Assembly (NCBI RefSeq): GCF_910592395.1
Contig: NC_088326.1
Coordinates: 10,421,001-10,485,000, forward strand
DNA length: 64,000 nt
Source of the DNA: Lineus longissimus
Taxonomy: Eukaryota; Nemertea; Pilidiophora; Heteronemertea; Lineidae
Direction: 5' to 3'
Made by a program: the position numbers and the translations under genes. Of the stretch, positions 45,401 to 59,300 are shown in pieces. Positions within the stretch are counted from its first letter, which is position 1, and every line of letters starts with the position of its first letter. The notes below the pieces were generated by a model. It ran no database searches, was not told where the DNA came from, and worked only from the letters and a program-made list of their open reading frames with translations.

Positions 45401-48400
45401 TAGTCAAACCAAAGAACATTGGACATCATGGAGTCCTCATAAAAGGTGACATCGTTACGTCGCATTCTTTCCTTGGTCGCTGGTCCGGATGCCAGGTCAC
45501 GCCAAGTTATAGATGCACCCTTTGTGGGGACGCAATGGGATGTGCAGGCCTTGCGTGCCGCGTTCGATTTCAATGAGGCTGGTTTATGGCGGCTGTTGAA
45601 GATTTTTTAATAGGGACCTGCCCGATGGAAGAGCTTATATTTTGTACATGATTGCTGGGGTGCTACGAACATCGCGTGCAACTTGCCTTTTTTCAATAGG
45701 ACTTTCTCATTCTTAGGGTCCCCTGGCATTTCACTCGGAGAACCTGACTGGTCACGCTGATTAGAGACCGGAATTCGTGTTACAGATTAGCCTGAGACGA
45801 GGTGGTGATGTTATAGCTCATTGCGTTCACTCGTTTTGCCAAGTCTTGCCAAGTTGAGAAAAAGACACAGTGCTGGCAACTTATGTACTTCCTACTGACC
45901 TGATGCAGCGAATGTGGTTGCACCTTTCTCGTTCCCAGGCAGCCAATACAACACCTGCAAGCATCAAATGTGGGTTTAACATAGGCTTCCTGGGGACGAT
46001 CTAGTTCTTAGCTAATCTAAATTTGTATAGCAGTGGGTAAAAGAGGGGATGACAAAACCTGATCCTTTCCATACTATACCCACCATGTGTTTAAATAAAG
46101 TGTTATCGAAGTGTCGCTTTTGGCGGCCATTTAGAAATCCAAGATGGCGGTCATTAGCGTCACAAACATTTGGCCACAGGCAGTTTTTAAGTTCTAAGGT
46201 CCTTTTAAACCATTCCTAAAATGTTCAACACTGTGATGTTCCCGAAAGACGCAGATAAATACAATAACTAAAGGACATCCATTTGCTGATCCCATAGTTC
46301 CGATGACCTCCAACAACATTCTAACTTACAAGGGTTTGAAAAACAAACCTCAGTACACTTTTGGCCTGTTATCATCAAGCTCACATTGAGATTTACTTCA
46401 GTGTCGTCTTTGCCTGCGAGGGGTGTGAAACAGTGAAATTAATTAACAAATGAACTAATTTTGGTCGATAAAACTCACCAAATCACACAAGGAAATGCGC
46501 GAGTTTTTGTCAGTTTGCTATTTCATCGGAAGGAAATTCAACACCAATTCTAAACGCAAGCAATCTTTCCTGATTGAAAATCAACTTAGGGGGTCCGGTG
46601 TGAAACATGCGGGTCAATCTAGAAGTTTAAAGAGGAAAAGTTAATCTAGGATAATAGCTACCCTTGAGTTGGATGTATTCCCTCTTAGGATATCAATTTA
46701 CAAAAGAAATCGTATCCCAGATGATCTGTAACAAAATTAGCCCCAATTTTAGAACTTGAGATCAAAAATTCTGAAAATCAAAATTTGAAAATTTAGAATT
46801 GACGTAAGATGAAACAAGTCAAAGATTGGTAATCCTACCGCAAAATATTGTTGAAGGTCAAAAGCGGTTTTTAGTTACCTAATGCCCAGTTTCCAAAATC
46901 GGTGCCCTCAACTCACCATATGACCTTTGATACTGGTATTTCAAATAATCTTAAGCGTTCAAATTTGTTTTTGGTTAATTTTCAAACTTTAGAAAATATG
47001 AATTTGTTCGGTGCACTCCGCTCAGGCGAGGGCTAGTCCGCAGTGAATAGAATCGGTCCGCAATGAATGGAAATACCCGGATGGATAAAATGTGCCGAAC
47101 AATTGGCCTCTTCACTTTTGACAACGAATGGCGTAATCTTAGGGAGATTTGTAAAGAAATTAACAATAGAATTCCACTGACTGTTTTGGTTTCTCGAAGA
47201 TGTCACATTAACCAAGAAGATCGATGATGCAGGAGAATATTCGCCAGGTATCACGTGATCGGGGTTTGTGAAAGACTAGATTTTCGTGATACCGACCCTT
47301 TCATTTTGTGAATTGAACTTGGCGATAGGTCGGTGGGTGTGGCTTTGGGCATGTCCGGTGACTTTTGTCACAACGGTTGTCACTTTATAATGATTTAAGA
47401 TCATTTGATAAACAAGTGCAATACCTCGTTTAGACTGTAGGACATTGCACCTGTGTCAAACGTGTCGTCATGCCAGATCATTTGGTAAACTGCTCCGTAG
47501 CCGGTAACTGTTGCCTGGTATGCATTTCAAGCGATTTTAGATGAGTTTGTACATGATGTATGAAGCAAAAATGTATGGATAAGAGAACCTTAAAGCCTTA
47601 CGTCAACCCTATCCACGTCGAATGTTCCAATAAGGTTCTTGAATAAATCGTTGTAAGGATATCATTTACTGTTTCATTAGAAACATGTACGTGTACTATC
47701 TTTAGAAGATCTTGTAAAATTCTTAGCAAGGATCTTAATAACTAAGAATCTGATTTTTAAAAGGTTATCGGGATTTTCTTACTTTTCATCCCAAAAGAGT
47801 TAAAGCCAAAGGGTTAAACTGCACGTTTACTTACCCTTGTGGGAAACAGACAGATGAAAGCAGTCAATCAAACCATCCAATCAACGCAATCACGTGACCC
47901 AATTAAGCTCGTGGCAAAAACATACAAAAGATAAAAGATATGCGATATTAAAAAAGATATCGGATTCTTCTTCGACCTGGACCCGAGGATGCAGGAAATG
48001 TCCCCTACCCGGAAACTGGGCCCTTAGAAACAAGTGTCTGCGGACCGGCCACGGTCTCCACGCGTGCACTCTCAGAAACAACAATGGGTAAATTGTTTTA
48101 CGCTAGTTGTAACAATGCGTTGTCTAAGATCGTATCAGCGGGAACAAAACATCGGGGGCGGCGGCTGTTTTGAACAATGTGCATCATGATTGGCTTAAAG
48201 GGTGAACAAATCTGGTGTCTTTCTCTTGAAGGAAAGAAATATTGAATGCAGGTCTCAGAAACGGATTTGGACAAAATATCAATTAAATCCGACAATCGCT
48301 TATATCTCAATTAGAGCGTCCGACAAAAGATTTAGAGACAACTAATTGCACTGGCTTTACTAATAATGAAAATTTTAGAAAAGAATTAGGAGGAATTAGA

Positions 48401-49110
48401 CAGTACAATGAGACTTATAGTACAACGCTGTTATATTATTTACTTAAAGAAATGAATTTCTCTTGATTAAGTCCTCTAGGCAGTCACAGGCCACTGCTGT
48501 CATCCTTCTGAACCTCCAAATTAGCTTTCTCCGCAAATGTATGACTTTAAAAAGATTGTACATGTATACACGCTTTATCGAAAGCAAAGCGATACAAAAA
48601 CATTGAGGGTCAAGGTGTGCTGTGACGTGCATTGAAAATCGTTTTTTTTTCTTTTTATGAAAACGTTGCTATTACATGTATTTCTATTTAAATCATTTCG
48701 ATGACTGGTTGAACGCCTCATGGTCATGGTGACGTTTACACAGCAGATTGCGACAAACCCAACCACACCTTTACCCCTTGGCCGCCTGTCCAGCACGTGA
48801 CCGGAAGTGCCAAGGCACCACTGCAGATGGTACCTCAGACTCAGCGGAAACCTATTTCCCCAAAAAGGTCAATGGACGAGGATATGCTCGATTTTTCAGT
48901 CGTCATCTTGCCTTGAACTTATGGGTCCAGTGTATCTTTGCCTGCTGGTCATAACTGAAGGTGGTGATAACAATGATCAGGACTTAGTTCGATAATCGGC
49001 GTTTGCAATAACGTTAGCGTTCAGCCCATACACTCTTATTGTGAATGAAATTTTCTAAATGAGGTGACGCTTATTTGAGCTAATGATAACGTTTGCCTGT
49101 AACGCCGCTT
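42440..49110. other. long intergenic stretch, no gene seen
   Basis: Frames are short and unstructured. Noted: a C19 tract at 42881-42899, a CSL-type CGTGGGAA at 43689-43696 (minus strand), and a 20 bp doublet (TCCGCAxTGAAT) at 47037-47075. Confidence 0.4.
42881..42899. repeat. poly-C tract
   Basis: Nineteen C followed by TCCTCC. Confidence 0.9.
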
Positions 49111-49136
49111 GAGTAACTAGACACTAGGCCTTAGGC

Positions 49137-49350
49137 ACTAGGCATTTCACTAGGCATTACACTAGGCATTAAACTAGGCATTACACTAGGCATTACACTA
49201 GGCATTAAACTAGGCATTACACTAGGCATTACACTAGGCATTACACTAGGCATTAAACAAGGCATTACACTAGGCATTACACTAGGCATTAAACTAGGCA
49301 TTACACTAGGCATTACACTAGGCATTACACTAGGCATTACACTAGGCATT
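49137..49350. repeat. 12-mer tandem array, 18 copies
   Basis: ACTAGGCATT plus a variable dinucleotide, repeated 18 times with exactly 12-base period. The dinucleotide is AC in most copies, AA in four, TC in the first. One copy reads ACAAGGCATT. Because 12 is divisible by three, the minus strand reads MPSV repeatedly (49361-49131), but this has no promoter or gene context and is not called as a gene. Confidence 0.95.
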
Positions 49351-49359
49351 GCACTCTTC

Positions 49360-52300
49360 ATGGAACAGTTAGATGAAACAGTTTTAGGAAAATCACCTCC
49401 CGATTTAAATGCTTTCGTGATGATTGTTGCCCGTGCAATCAGAAATGTTCAGTATGTACAAAAGGTGCCCAGTGATTCCTCGTTGCCTCATCAGCACATG
49501 AGAAGCAATACCCGCCCTGAAACATGCGCCATCACGCGCCCAAAATGCCATGGACGGCAACACAAAATACAACATCTAAACGATTTGCCTCCAATAAATT
49601 ACAAATAAGAACAGAATTAACTTGAGAACGCATAAAATTTGTAAAATTCCATCTCATAATTGATACAGGTCCCCAGGCCTTCCATTGCAATTTCGACCCG
49701 ATTTGCTAACAATTTCCCTTGAAACGAACTCAAAGCCCGAAATGCTTTGTAAATTTCTTTCCCTCCGGTGTTTAGCCTACGGGTATTGTTCCCCTTAACC
49801 TATCATACAGCGTACAAACAGAGTGCGAAGCCTCTAGCGGTATCTCTTACGGGTTTCTTCCTCGCAGCTGTGGAGGATTTCGTTTTCCTGAAAGGGGAAG
49901 TGGTTAGAGACACAGAAACCGGCGTTGCGGCGCCCTCGCGCTTGGGCGGCGTCCGCGCATGTCGGTCACACGACAGGAAGTTGGCACTAATTCCCCTACT
50001 GAAGCTTAATTCTTCGGTAAAATGAGTAAAGGACCAGCTGTACGAAGGGTAGGAAGTGGTTGCCAGATTCCTAACCGAGAGGTCGATAGTCCGAATCACT
50101 TGGAATCCAGATTAAAACCAGTAACCACATGACCTCTCATGCACTCGTGGTGACGAAATCGGTCAACTATAAAAAGCATTTCTAGTTTGATACTAGCAGC
50201 AGTTGATTAGCAGCAGTATTAATCTTCCGATATCTGCAGGTCTGCTTTGAGCAGCACAGTGTCAACCTGATGAGACATTTACCAATCAATCAAAATTAGC
50301 TGATCTCGGTTTACCAAGCAGAGCTTTCATAATCAAGCAGGGTCTATTTTCATATTGAACCAGGTAAGTATATTCATAAGGCAGTATGATGTGATAGACA
50401 TAGGCTATTTGACTTGAATTGGACTACAGCCTAAAATAAATTGCTGATAATTGCAGGTGTTTCTAAAAATGAATTGCTGCTTGACATACAGAATATCGCT
50501 ACTAGAAAATATTGAAAGTGACCACTTCTTTTTGACACCTAGTACATATAAATTAACCTACTAAAAGGATTAGCATTCTTCTACTGTTGAAACATGCCAA
50601 TAGAAAATGGTAAGTACCAACCTCTTTCCTATTTCACCCGCCACGCGAAGCCCTTTTATAAGTCAAAACCCCATGAGAATCTGAATGAGCACTGCAAGAG
50701 AATCCAGGTCGCATGAATGCAATTTTCAAGGGGAATCAAAATAATTGACGAAAATGACAGTTCATATCTTAAGTGCTCTTCTGACTGGTGAGCGAGATCT
50801 TCAGGCAGCTGACCAGTACCTTCAGACCCAAAACAAAAGTATTGTCAATAGTACAAACCGTGTTAAAGCATTTAATCCATTGTGTAAAAAACAAACGTGG
50901 TCATTGAGACAAAATTTCGATGACAGTGCAACAATTAGGTTAAAAGATATGAGAAAGTCAAATAATGGAAAAATCAAGTACGCAGTGAATATGACCTCAT
51001 TATGCAAATTCCAGTACTCCGTCCGGCCACTTATATTAAATATTGTCAAATATAATGGTTGACCAGTAAAAAATCTTAAACACTTGAGTGACGATTTCAG
51101 GACGGCTGACCGGAAACCTCTCCTCTTGACCGTATTCACTTATACTATTCTTTGTATGATTGAAGAACTAAGTGCCTGAGAAATTTTACCCATTTTGAGT
51201 TATTATGCGTGTTGTAGATTTGAGTACCATCGCTCATAAGAGTCGAAGCCAGACGACGAAAAATCAACAAAAATATATGAATTGGCTACAGTGTGGTCAT
51301 TGTGTACAGTCGGCATGAGTAGCCGAACCCGTGACAATTGGTCTTAACCACGCACTAGGCACACGACCTGCGTAACGCCATGGCGTCTGACGGTCATTGC
51401 AACACACTCGATGCGAGAAAATCTGCAGGGATTTATGAAAATACACACCTGCTGAGTCCTATAAATGATTTCTGGGAATTTGACTCTTTTAAGCAAGGAA
51501 CACTTGAAACTCTGATGTTTGCTTTGCCGGAAAGATCACAAATAGGATATTTACTGCTGCAAATCACGAGCAACCGTCAAGCAAAGCTTGCCCCAATACC
51601 ATCGTCTTGTCTTTCATAGCTATTACCTAATAGCAAAAAACTCAATAATTTGTCTAGTCTTCGAAACACCTAAAGAAGAAAAAAAACGAAAGTATTGGCT
51701 TGGGAAGGATGAGGCCGATACAAAGTAAGGCGGCTTTATGGTATCCGAGGTTGTCCCTAGAAACTATTTCCAAGCAAATTTGATATCCATCTCACGGGGG
51801 GGGGGGGCAAAACTGCACGTTTTATTGAAATTTCTCTCCCAAAATCATGGTCGAAAACTATTTTCTCGGCCTTTGCCCCCTGCCCCCTGCCCCTCCCCCC
51901 TCGTCAAATCATGCACATTTTGAAAACCTACTTCTGACACCGTTTAGACAATCAAGCTTAAATCAATTAATTCACAAAGAAAATGAAACGCTCACCCTTG
52001 ATGTCAAAGTTTGAAACGATTTCACCACGCCCTTGCCCAAGTTTCAAAACTAAACAAATCCCTATGTGATTTTTTATTTTCTTGTCTTTGGTCATAGCTT
52101 CGGAAAAGTAGCTTGAGGTGTTCTAAATCTTTCTCAACACAGCTCAGTGGTTACAAAGATCCCAAAATGAAAATCAGCTTAACGGAACAAAAGGCCGAAT
52201 GTTAAAAAATACCCGCAAAATTGAATAAATGATCCGAAGCTGTACGCTCTTTTGTGGACGCTAATATCTCAATGTCTAATATTTAGGGTTGTAAACACAA

Positions 52301-52800
52301 AAATTGATAAGATTTTCGCCATTTTTCCTTTACAAAAAAAAAAGTTAAAAATGTTTCGCACAAAGGTTAGATCTGTATTGAGCAGGTTTTGAACTTTTCC
52401 TTAGGGGTTGAAATCTGGTCCAAAAATGGTCTAAAATAAGATCAGATCGAGCGAAACAACGTGCCTTGTTGCTCTGCAGCCATTTTGCCTCATGGCCGGA
52501 AACTCCGCCATATTTGTTTTCTCAACTCTTGCGTTGTTTACTTTTTCCATATCGAGAACAACTTACTCACCCCCAGGTGGAAAAGTTGTTTGTTTTTTCC
52601 ATACTTAGCACAATTTACCAACCCTAAGGTGTAGGCTCTTTACTTTGAGGTCAATGCCTTTAGACTTAAGGCACCATTTTGCCCTAAGACTCTGTCAGAG
52701 TTTTTCGGTATTTTCGTGGTTCCCTAGTAACTCCGCCCGAACAGGATACCTCGCATCCTGGCACGTGTTTTTATTGACCGAACTAAGGCAAACATTAAAG
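49360..52800. other. intergenic, no gene seen
   Basis: No coding gene recognised. A doublet of TTTTTCCATA-CACCCxAxGTG segments lies at about 52540-52650. A GC-rich patch lies at 49920-49980. Confidence 0.4.
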
Positions 52801-52839
52801 TAAATTTGTTGCATCAAAATGTCTATTTGTCAGTTTTCC

Positions 52840-53345
52840 ACGTCGAATTTTCGGAAACTTGTTTCCGTTGCTGAGGAGATGTGTTGAAAAGTTTGAGGAA
52901 TGATGTCCTACATATTGCCATGGAATTCACATGGGAACGCAACTGTTCCCCTTTTTTATATCGAACTGTCTGTTTGCCATCTGTTTGTAAGTTGTCATCA
53001 GTGTCAGTTTTTGGAAACTTGGTTCCGTTACCGAGGAAATGATTCGAAATTTATTTTTGCACAATCATCAGTTTTCTGTCATAAAATATCAGACAACTTG
53101 ATATTTATGGATTACTAATGACAAGTTGTGCGTAAAAAGGCACCATGATACGATTTTGTGTTAAAATAGTTTTGATAAAGTGTTGGGATTTATGGGTACG
53201 TGTTCCAATACGTGTTTTGTCATGTTAGACAACTTGATATTTGACAACTTGATGCATTACAAATTACAACTGGTGCATAAGAATTAGAAAAATTAAAAAA
53301 ATTGGTTTTCAAATCGTTTTAGTGAAGTGTTGATGTCTATGGGTA
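52840..53345. repeat. decayed tandem repeat, about 150 bp period
   Basis: Paired segments recur at roughly 146-160 base offset: GGAAACTTGxTTCCGTT (52853 and 53014), CAACTTGATATTT (53093 and 53229), and AAGTGTTG plus TATGGGTA (53178 and 53325). About three old units. Confidence 0.5.
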
Positions 53346-53349
53346 TACT

Positions 53350-56300
53350 CTTAATCAGGGACCTAATATTCTGACAGCACTCCTACTTTGGAATAGGCCT
53401 CAGTGAGATTTGCTCTTAAAGGTCAGACGCAGAATCACACAGTAGACATTTTTTTCGTCTGACTGTCGAGAAAGGAAGTGTTGCCAATGAGCTTATAAAC
53501 AATGTTCGGAACGGGTTGGAAGTCTGGCTTACCTAACAGTGTTGAAGATATTATAAGAAACAGTAGCACATGCTCCAAGACATGCAGGTTGAAAGTAGTT
53601 TCTTTTGGCACGTATGCAGAACGTTGGTGGCCAATTCACTATGATTAATTTACCCCACAAAACTCCCCTACATAGAATAAGTATCCTCCAAAATGGCAGT
53701 CACCATTGAAAGACACTGTGCCACATTTTATCTACAACATAACGTCCAATTGCCCTTGCTGATTTAGGCCTATCGACTCGCAGAAAAGCTGTTTCTTGGG
53801 ACCACTGTACCAAGAGTTGCCTTGATTACCCTTTGATAAGACGGTACGAAAATGGGAACTTAGGCCTAGGTGCGGGCGGGCATTGTGTAAAGACAAACCA
53901 CCCTGTATTGGGCTAGGTCTGCATTCTTTTAACTGCGGGGTAAAGGGCAAAATAACCTAACGGATATCCTCAACTGGTGTAACTATGAACCAATACAGCC
54001 ACTATTTCATGATTTCTCATTATCGAAAATGTATCGACAAAAACAGCTTCGAGTCAGTCCATGATCTTATGTAAAATACACCAAACGCCCTTTTGATTAA
54101 GTCTCCATAATTTACGTAACAGCCCGCCTTTACCGCGGCAGCAACTTATAAGAACGACACGTATGCGTCAATAGACATGCTTATTATATCAAAGATAGAT
54201 TCATATAACGCTTGAGGTCATTCATACATTAAAAGAACCATTATGGATATAACTCTATCAACCTAAACGTCAAACTCCGCTAAACCCTGAAGCAGCAAAT
54301 GTCCGACCCCAGGGCTATAATCAGTGCAGTAGATGTACAAGGAGATGGTAATCAAATTAATGGGTTGCTGACGTCAGAGATCAGGTGCGCGCGTTGCGAC
54401 GCGCGCACCAACGGCTCCCGGCACTCATGACATGCGCGCGCAGGCCGTCAGGGCGGCAACAACCCGATGCAAGTAGATTGAATTCGTTTAGAGCGCTTTC
54501 GGTCTATTAGCGATCGAAACAACCTTTGTTCATCGATGAAGTGCTATTTGACCAACTATTTGATCAGCTTTCGTAATAATTGTGATGATAAATGTTGTAA
54601 TTCTGAAGCACATGTACATAGCGTATCTAGATTGTCATGAGTATGTTTTATCGGGAATGAATTGCCTTGGCTCGTCGGAAATAGCTGAAGAATTCCTCTT
54701 GTTTATCATATGATCTTGAGGGTTGGGGTGGAGATTCAGCGAGACTTGACCAGATGTCTTACACTGGTCTTTTTCGATCCTGGTAACAACCATGCAACGG
54801 CCACGCCTTGTCAAACTGATATTCGGCGGCTTCAATCACTAACCTATTCGAACTACATGTATACTGCAAACCCAGAGAAAACAGGAAAGTAGAAAGAAAA
54901 CTAAACTTCAAGGGAAGAGGTCTATAGATAATTCTTTTTTCTTGGAGGCATATCCGCGCCATGTGCGATGCCGGCGCAGGCCGCGTGTGACCACGGCCAC
55001 TTTACGGCCGAATTAAGTCTTAATATCTTCGGACCATTTTTCTCCTTGATCCACCACTTGAGGCTCGATCCGCGCACAGATCACGGGTGCCACAAAATAA
55101 GACCCGTAATTATTGGGATTAGTTTTTTTTTAAAGATAATGATGAGGTCTGTGTTGAATATAAAACAGTCGAAGTCGACGGATTGACGACGTAAAGGTGC
55201 GTTAACACTTAACATTACTTTTGTCTTATGATCTAAGCAAACTTTTCAAAAAAGCGTCTGAGTTAGTTTGCAAAATAAGTTGCTACAAGGGAGATCCACG
55301 TAGACAGTAGACTATGATTGCATGATATAATCCTTCTTGATCATTGAGGAGCAGTGGCAGAAGACACTAATGTTATATAAAGTTAATGTCTTAGGGGGCA
55401 GCTCTGACATTTATCAACACAAATAGTATTACTTCGTGTCAACTTACGAACGTACATCTCTGGCACCCCTCTATATAGAAACCAGTCCTATTCCTCCCTT
55501 GAACTATGCAGAACATTTGCAACTGTTTTAGGCATCATCGTTTCATCATGTTCCGTCATATTCCATTCATTCCGTCAATTCGATGAGGCCTGGTGGGTGC
55601 CTATTTGCCATCAATATCACATTTATTAATTCAGGAGGCACACACTAAATTGAATTTACCTTTTACTGAGGTACATTAAATTATGTAATTGAGTACATTT
55701 GCAGCAGTTTCTTTCACGTATATAATCTGTTTTTTGGCCCTTCTTCGCGCTTTTCGTTCGCGTAGAGAGAGGGTTATTAGTATTCCGACCACTCAGTGCG
55801 CGAGTGATTCTGCTGTCTTTGCATAGCTTCATTCGCCAGAGAATCAAATGCCACTTACTGCCATAATGTTAAACCGACGTCTTAAGGAAACCACAGACGG
55901 TCTTGAGCAACACCACGCGCAGCGCATGCGCCGGAGAGCGCAACACGCGCACAAACGCTCGGCGGATGTGGACAGTTTCCGCAGGAGCCGTCGAGAAATC
56001 CGCCACCACCGCTTACGCCGACTTCGCAACGTTTAATAAACTTTTCCATGGTTCATTACAGAATTGGTGAATCCATGAAGGAAGACCGCCACATTTTGAT
56101 ATCCAAATATTAGGACTCTGCAGACGAGTGACCAGCGTCATGGGCGGTGGCCGACCGTTGAGGGCTTCCCGGCAGACCGTCCGTGGTGGGGTCACTTGTT
56201 GTGACGTCTGCAAGGTGAAACTTATCATCTTAGTGGCTTCTTACTGCAAATTAGACGTTTGATGAGGTCAGATCAAATTAAGCATTCAATGGAATTTTTG

Positions 56301-59300
56301 ACGAAGTCAGATTTTGAAATCAAGAAGGCAATTTAAGGTAGTTCCTTCAATCAAGGGCGTTGCTAAACAGTTTTGCAATAGCAGGTTTGGCAGAGGCCAA
56401 CTTCTATCTAAAACAAATCGAACGATGCATTTGCGTGGCCATGGCGATTGAGCGGAAACTGCGGAGTCTGCAGAAACTGGGAGGTGAAGGCAAAAAGAAA
56501 CAGTATGAGAAGAACGATATCTAATGTATGATGAACACTTTGCAACGTTCGATAAGTCTTAAATTGTTTAAACCAAAATCACGGATGTAGAACACCGTTT
56601 TTTTTTCTTTGGCCATTTCCACATCTGCCGGAATGGAGAGAAGTCAAAACGTGGCGAATATTACACATATCTATAACATAATTAATGATGATCTTCTCGT
56701 AATGTTTTGAGCCACTTTTCGCCCTGCATCAAGTCCCCAGATTCCGCAGTTACGCAAATTCCGCTAAATCGCCACGGCCGATTCTCGTCAAGCTACTTTT
56801 TCAATGCGAAGTTAACTAGATTAAGTTCCTCGTTCTTTCTGATTTATTTTTTTACTGAAGAACTAGAGACAAGAGAAGAACGAATTTTGCTTTAAACATC
56901 ATTTACCACTCAACGCATTTTTTTTCATAGCAACAGTATTTTGCTCTACAATGAAGACTTTTTCGCAACATTCAAATCAAGTTAAATGGGCCTTGTTCGA
57001 AATCACGGCAATTTCAGTTTTGGGTTTCCAAATATTGTCTCATAAGTCATCAAGGTCAGAGAACATAAGACTCATAAGAAACCCTACCTCTTTTATTGTA
57101 GCACAATTCATCGAAATAACATAGAAACAGACTCCGGGCCTCCTCGTGTGCCTATGGACCAAGCCTTTGTTTTCCACCCCGCCCATCCCGCTACTAGCAG
57201 CCTAGCGACGGGTCCCGCGCGAGTCCGCGGACCTCTAGCCTGACAGGGGACGTGCGCGCTTGATGAGCGGCCCCACGACACTTTGTCATCCAAACCCTGT
57301 CATCTGGGGGCTAATCGGTGCTTATCCCGAGAGTGGTTTGCAATCAAGGGCCACAAGACCCTTAGACAACCTGATATCGCTCTAAGTAGCCTTTTTATTT
57401 CGTGTGTGCGTTCGTGATCAAGCCGTTTGTGATGAAGCACTGGAAATGTTTGAGACATTCTTCTCCTTTTAAAATTTTAAAACGTAAAATCATTCATTTC
57501 GTTCAGAGATTCCCAAGTTCTTGTTAAGAAGGCCCTTTCTTTGACCAAATAATGTCTAAAGACATGAAAGATGAGTTTTCTTCCGTGATTGACCCTGCTT
57601 CTTATCAATAAAGGATTTTTGAAGCACCATTTTGGTGTTTTTCGGCCAACACAAATATGGCACCTCGAATATGCCTAAAGTTTTTTGGAGAAAATGAAAA
57701 ATTTCCAAAGGCTTTCAGCTTCTAAAAACCACCAGGGGCTCTTCATGTCCCTGGAAACCACATGCATTTTGCCACCATAATAGCTTCTTCAGTCCAAGGA
57801 CTGCCTGCATCTTTGCTATTAAGTGATTCTGGGATTCTGACGGAAATTATGTTGTCGCCTATTCCTAGGTTTCTGATGAATCTTTGTCATAGAATGCAAT
57901 ACTCCATTCTAAGACAAGGGTTTGTTTACAAACAGAGGTATACAGTGCTGTGCCAAAAAGCACACTGATGTACACAAAACTCCCTTATTTGGAGGAATTC
58001 AGTAATCTAACTTCACTTGAGTGATGAAAACATGCTTTTAACCATATTCCAAGCAACGGTTCAAATTTATCTGTTTAAGACTCTGAATAAGGAGAAAATA
58101 ATCACCAAAAAGTTGAGAATATTTGGTCACTTGGCACATCGTGTGACCAAATATTGGTACACAAAATACTCATCCCGCCTTGGAGCAGGAAACTCTCAAG
58201 TGGAATATCACATCCGGGAACAGTGCGATCGCAGAAGTAGAAGAAGACGATGGGGACGAAGAAGAAGAAGAAGACGAAAAATAACTTTGAAGACTTTCAT
58301 ATCAAACTACCTTTGTGGGTACCCATGTAAAATAGCCCATCAGTCGATCAGTTTAAATACTTTAAGTTGTGATTATGTTTCACCACAACTTCCATTTCCT
58401 CTTCGACTATTTGGCAAACTTCCTCAACCGCTTACTACCCAGACTTGCCCTTTAATCGCCCATTGATATATCATCCTTCGCCCATTCATCCAATAGCCTC
58501 TCATTATCCGCTGAAACCCTCAGCGCGGCGTTGCTACGCTAGTTGCCGCGCTTTCCTACACATCACCAGGCACGTGCCAACACGCACTCCGGGCGCGTGC
58601 GCCACAAGGAAATAAGTACCTTCACTCCGTATTAGCAATTTTCTTCGGGAACAGAAATCTGTCATATTTTCCACTCCGCATCAAACTCTGGCTAATTAGA
58701 AGTTAAGAAAATTAGCATAAATCTGAATATTTTCTTAAGAGAATCATATTATGATATTTCGCCGTTGCTACCTAAAACAGGTGGATTTTTCAAAACAATG
58801 TCCTCTTTATCTTCTTGTGTTTGATCGACGTGCCACGTGGTTAGTTAATGGAGTAGCTTCGATGTCAGAATCTCGTAGACATTGGTGGTAATTAAGTCAT
58901 CATTTCCTCTCATAATGCACAATCACGTCATCAGACGGTAGGTTATGTGTCAGCATGGGTAAAGTGGAGCAATTATCAAAAATCGAAGTTGCCATTTATA
59001 TCCAGGATGTCTCTTAAAATCACTTTTGCAAGCAATGTCTTTTTTTAATGGTCATAAACCCTGTTTAAAAAGTCAGCAATATAGATAACACCGCAACCCA
59101 TAAAAGACGAACGCATGAGTTTAATTGAACCGAAAACAAGTTGAAAGACAGACATATCCCTGTCGGCAGTATTTGGAGTCACTTGGCCTACAAAATTGGA
59201 GAAAAGAAATCTACATCCTCCAAGCAGGCATTTGTATCGTTCCTAAAATATAAATATGCTGAAAATCTTCAAATTATTCGTGGCCTTTACATCGATGTGC

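Noticed and set aside
49131-49361. MPSV-repeat protein on the minus strand
   Set aside because: It is the translation of a 12-mer tandem array; any frame-preserving array would give it.
50060-50105. tRNA-like stretch (CCTAACCGAGAGGTCGATAG, then TCCGAATC)
   Set aside because: It resembles the anticodon-to-T-arm part of a tRNA, as in tRNA-derived SINEs, but the acceptor and anticodon stems do not pair and box B is degenerate. At most a relic.
55844-56036. Arg-rich small proteins on both strands
   Set aside because: Both strands give equally Arg-rich frames, which indicates base composition rather than coding.
58017-58466. 149-codon open frame
   Set aside because: No ATG at the start, a run of Arg codons from a GAAGAA simple repeat, and no recognisable domain.
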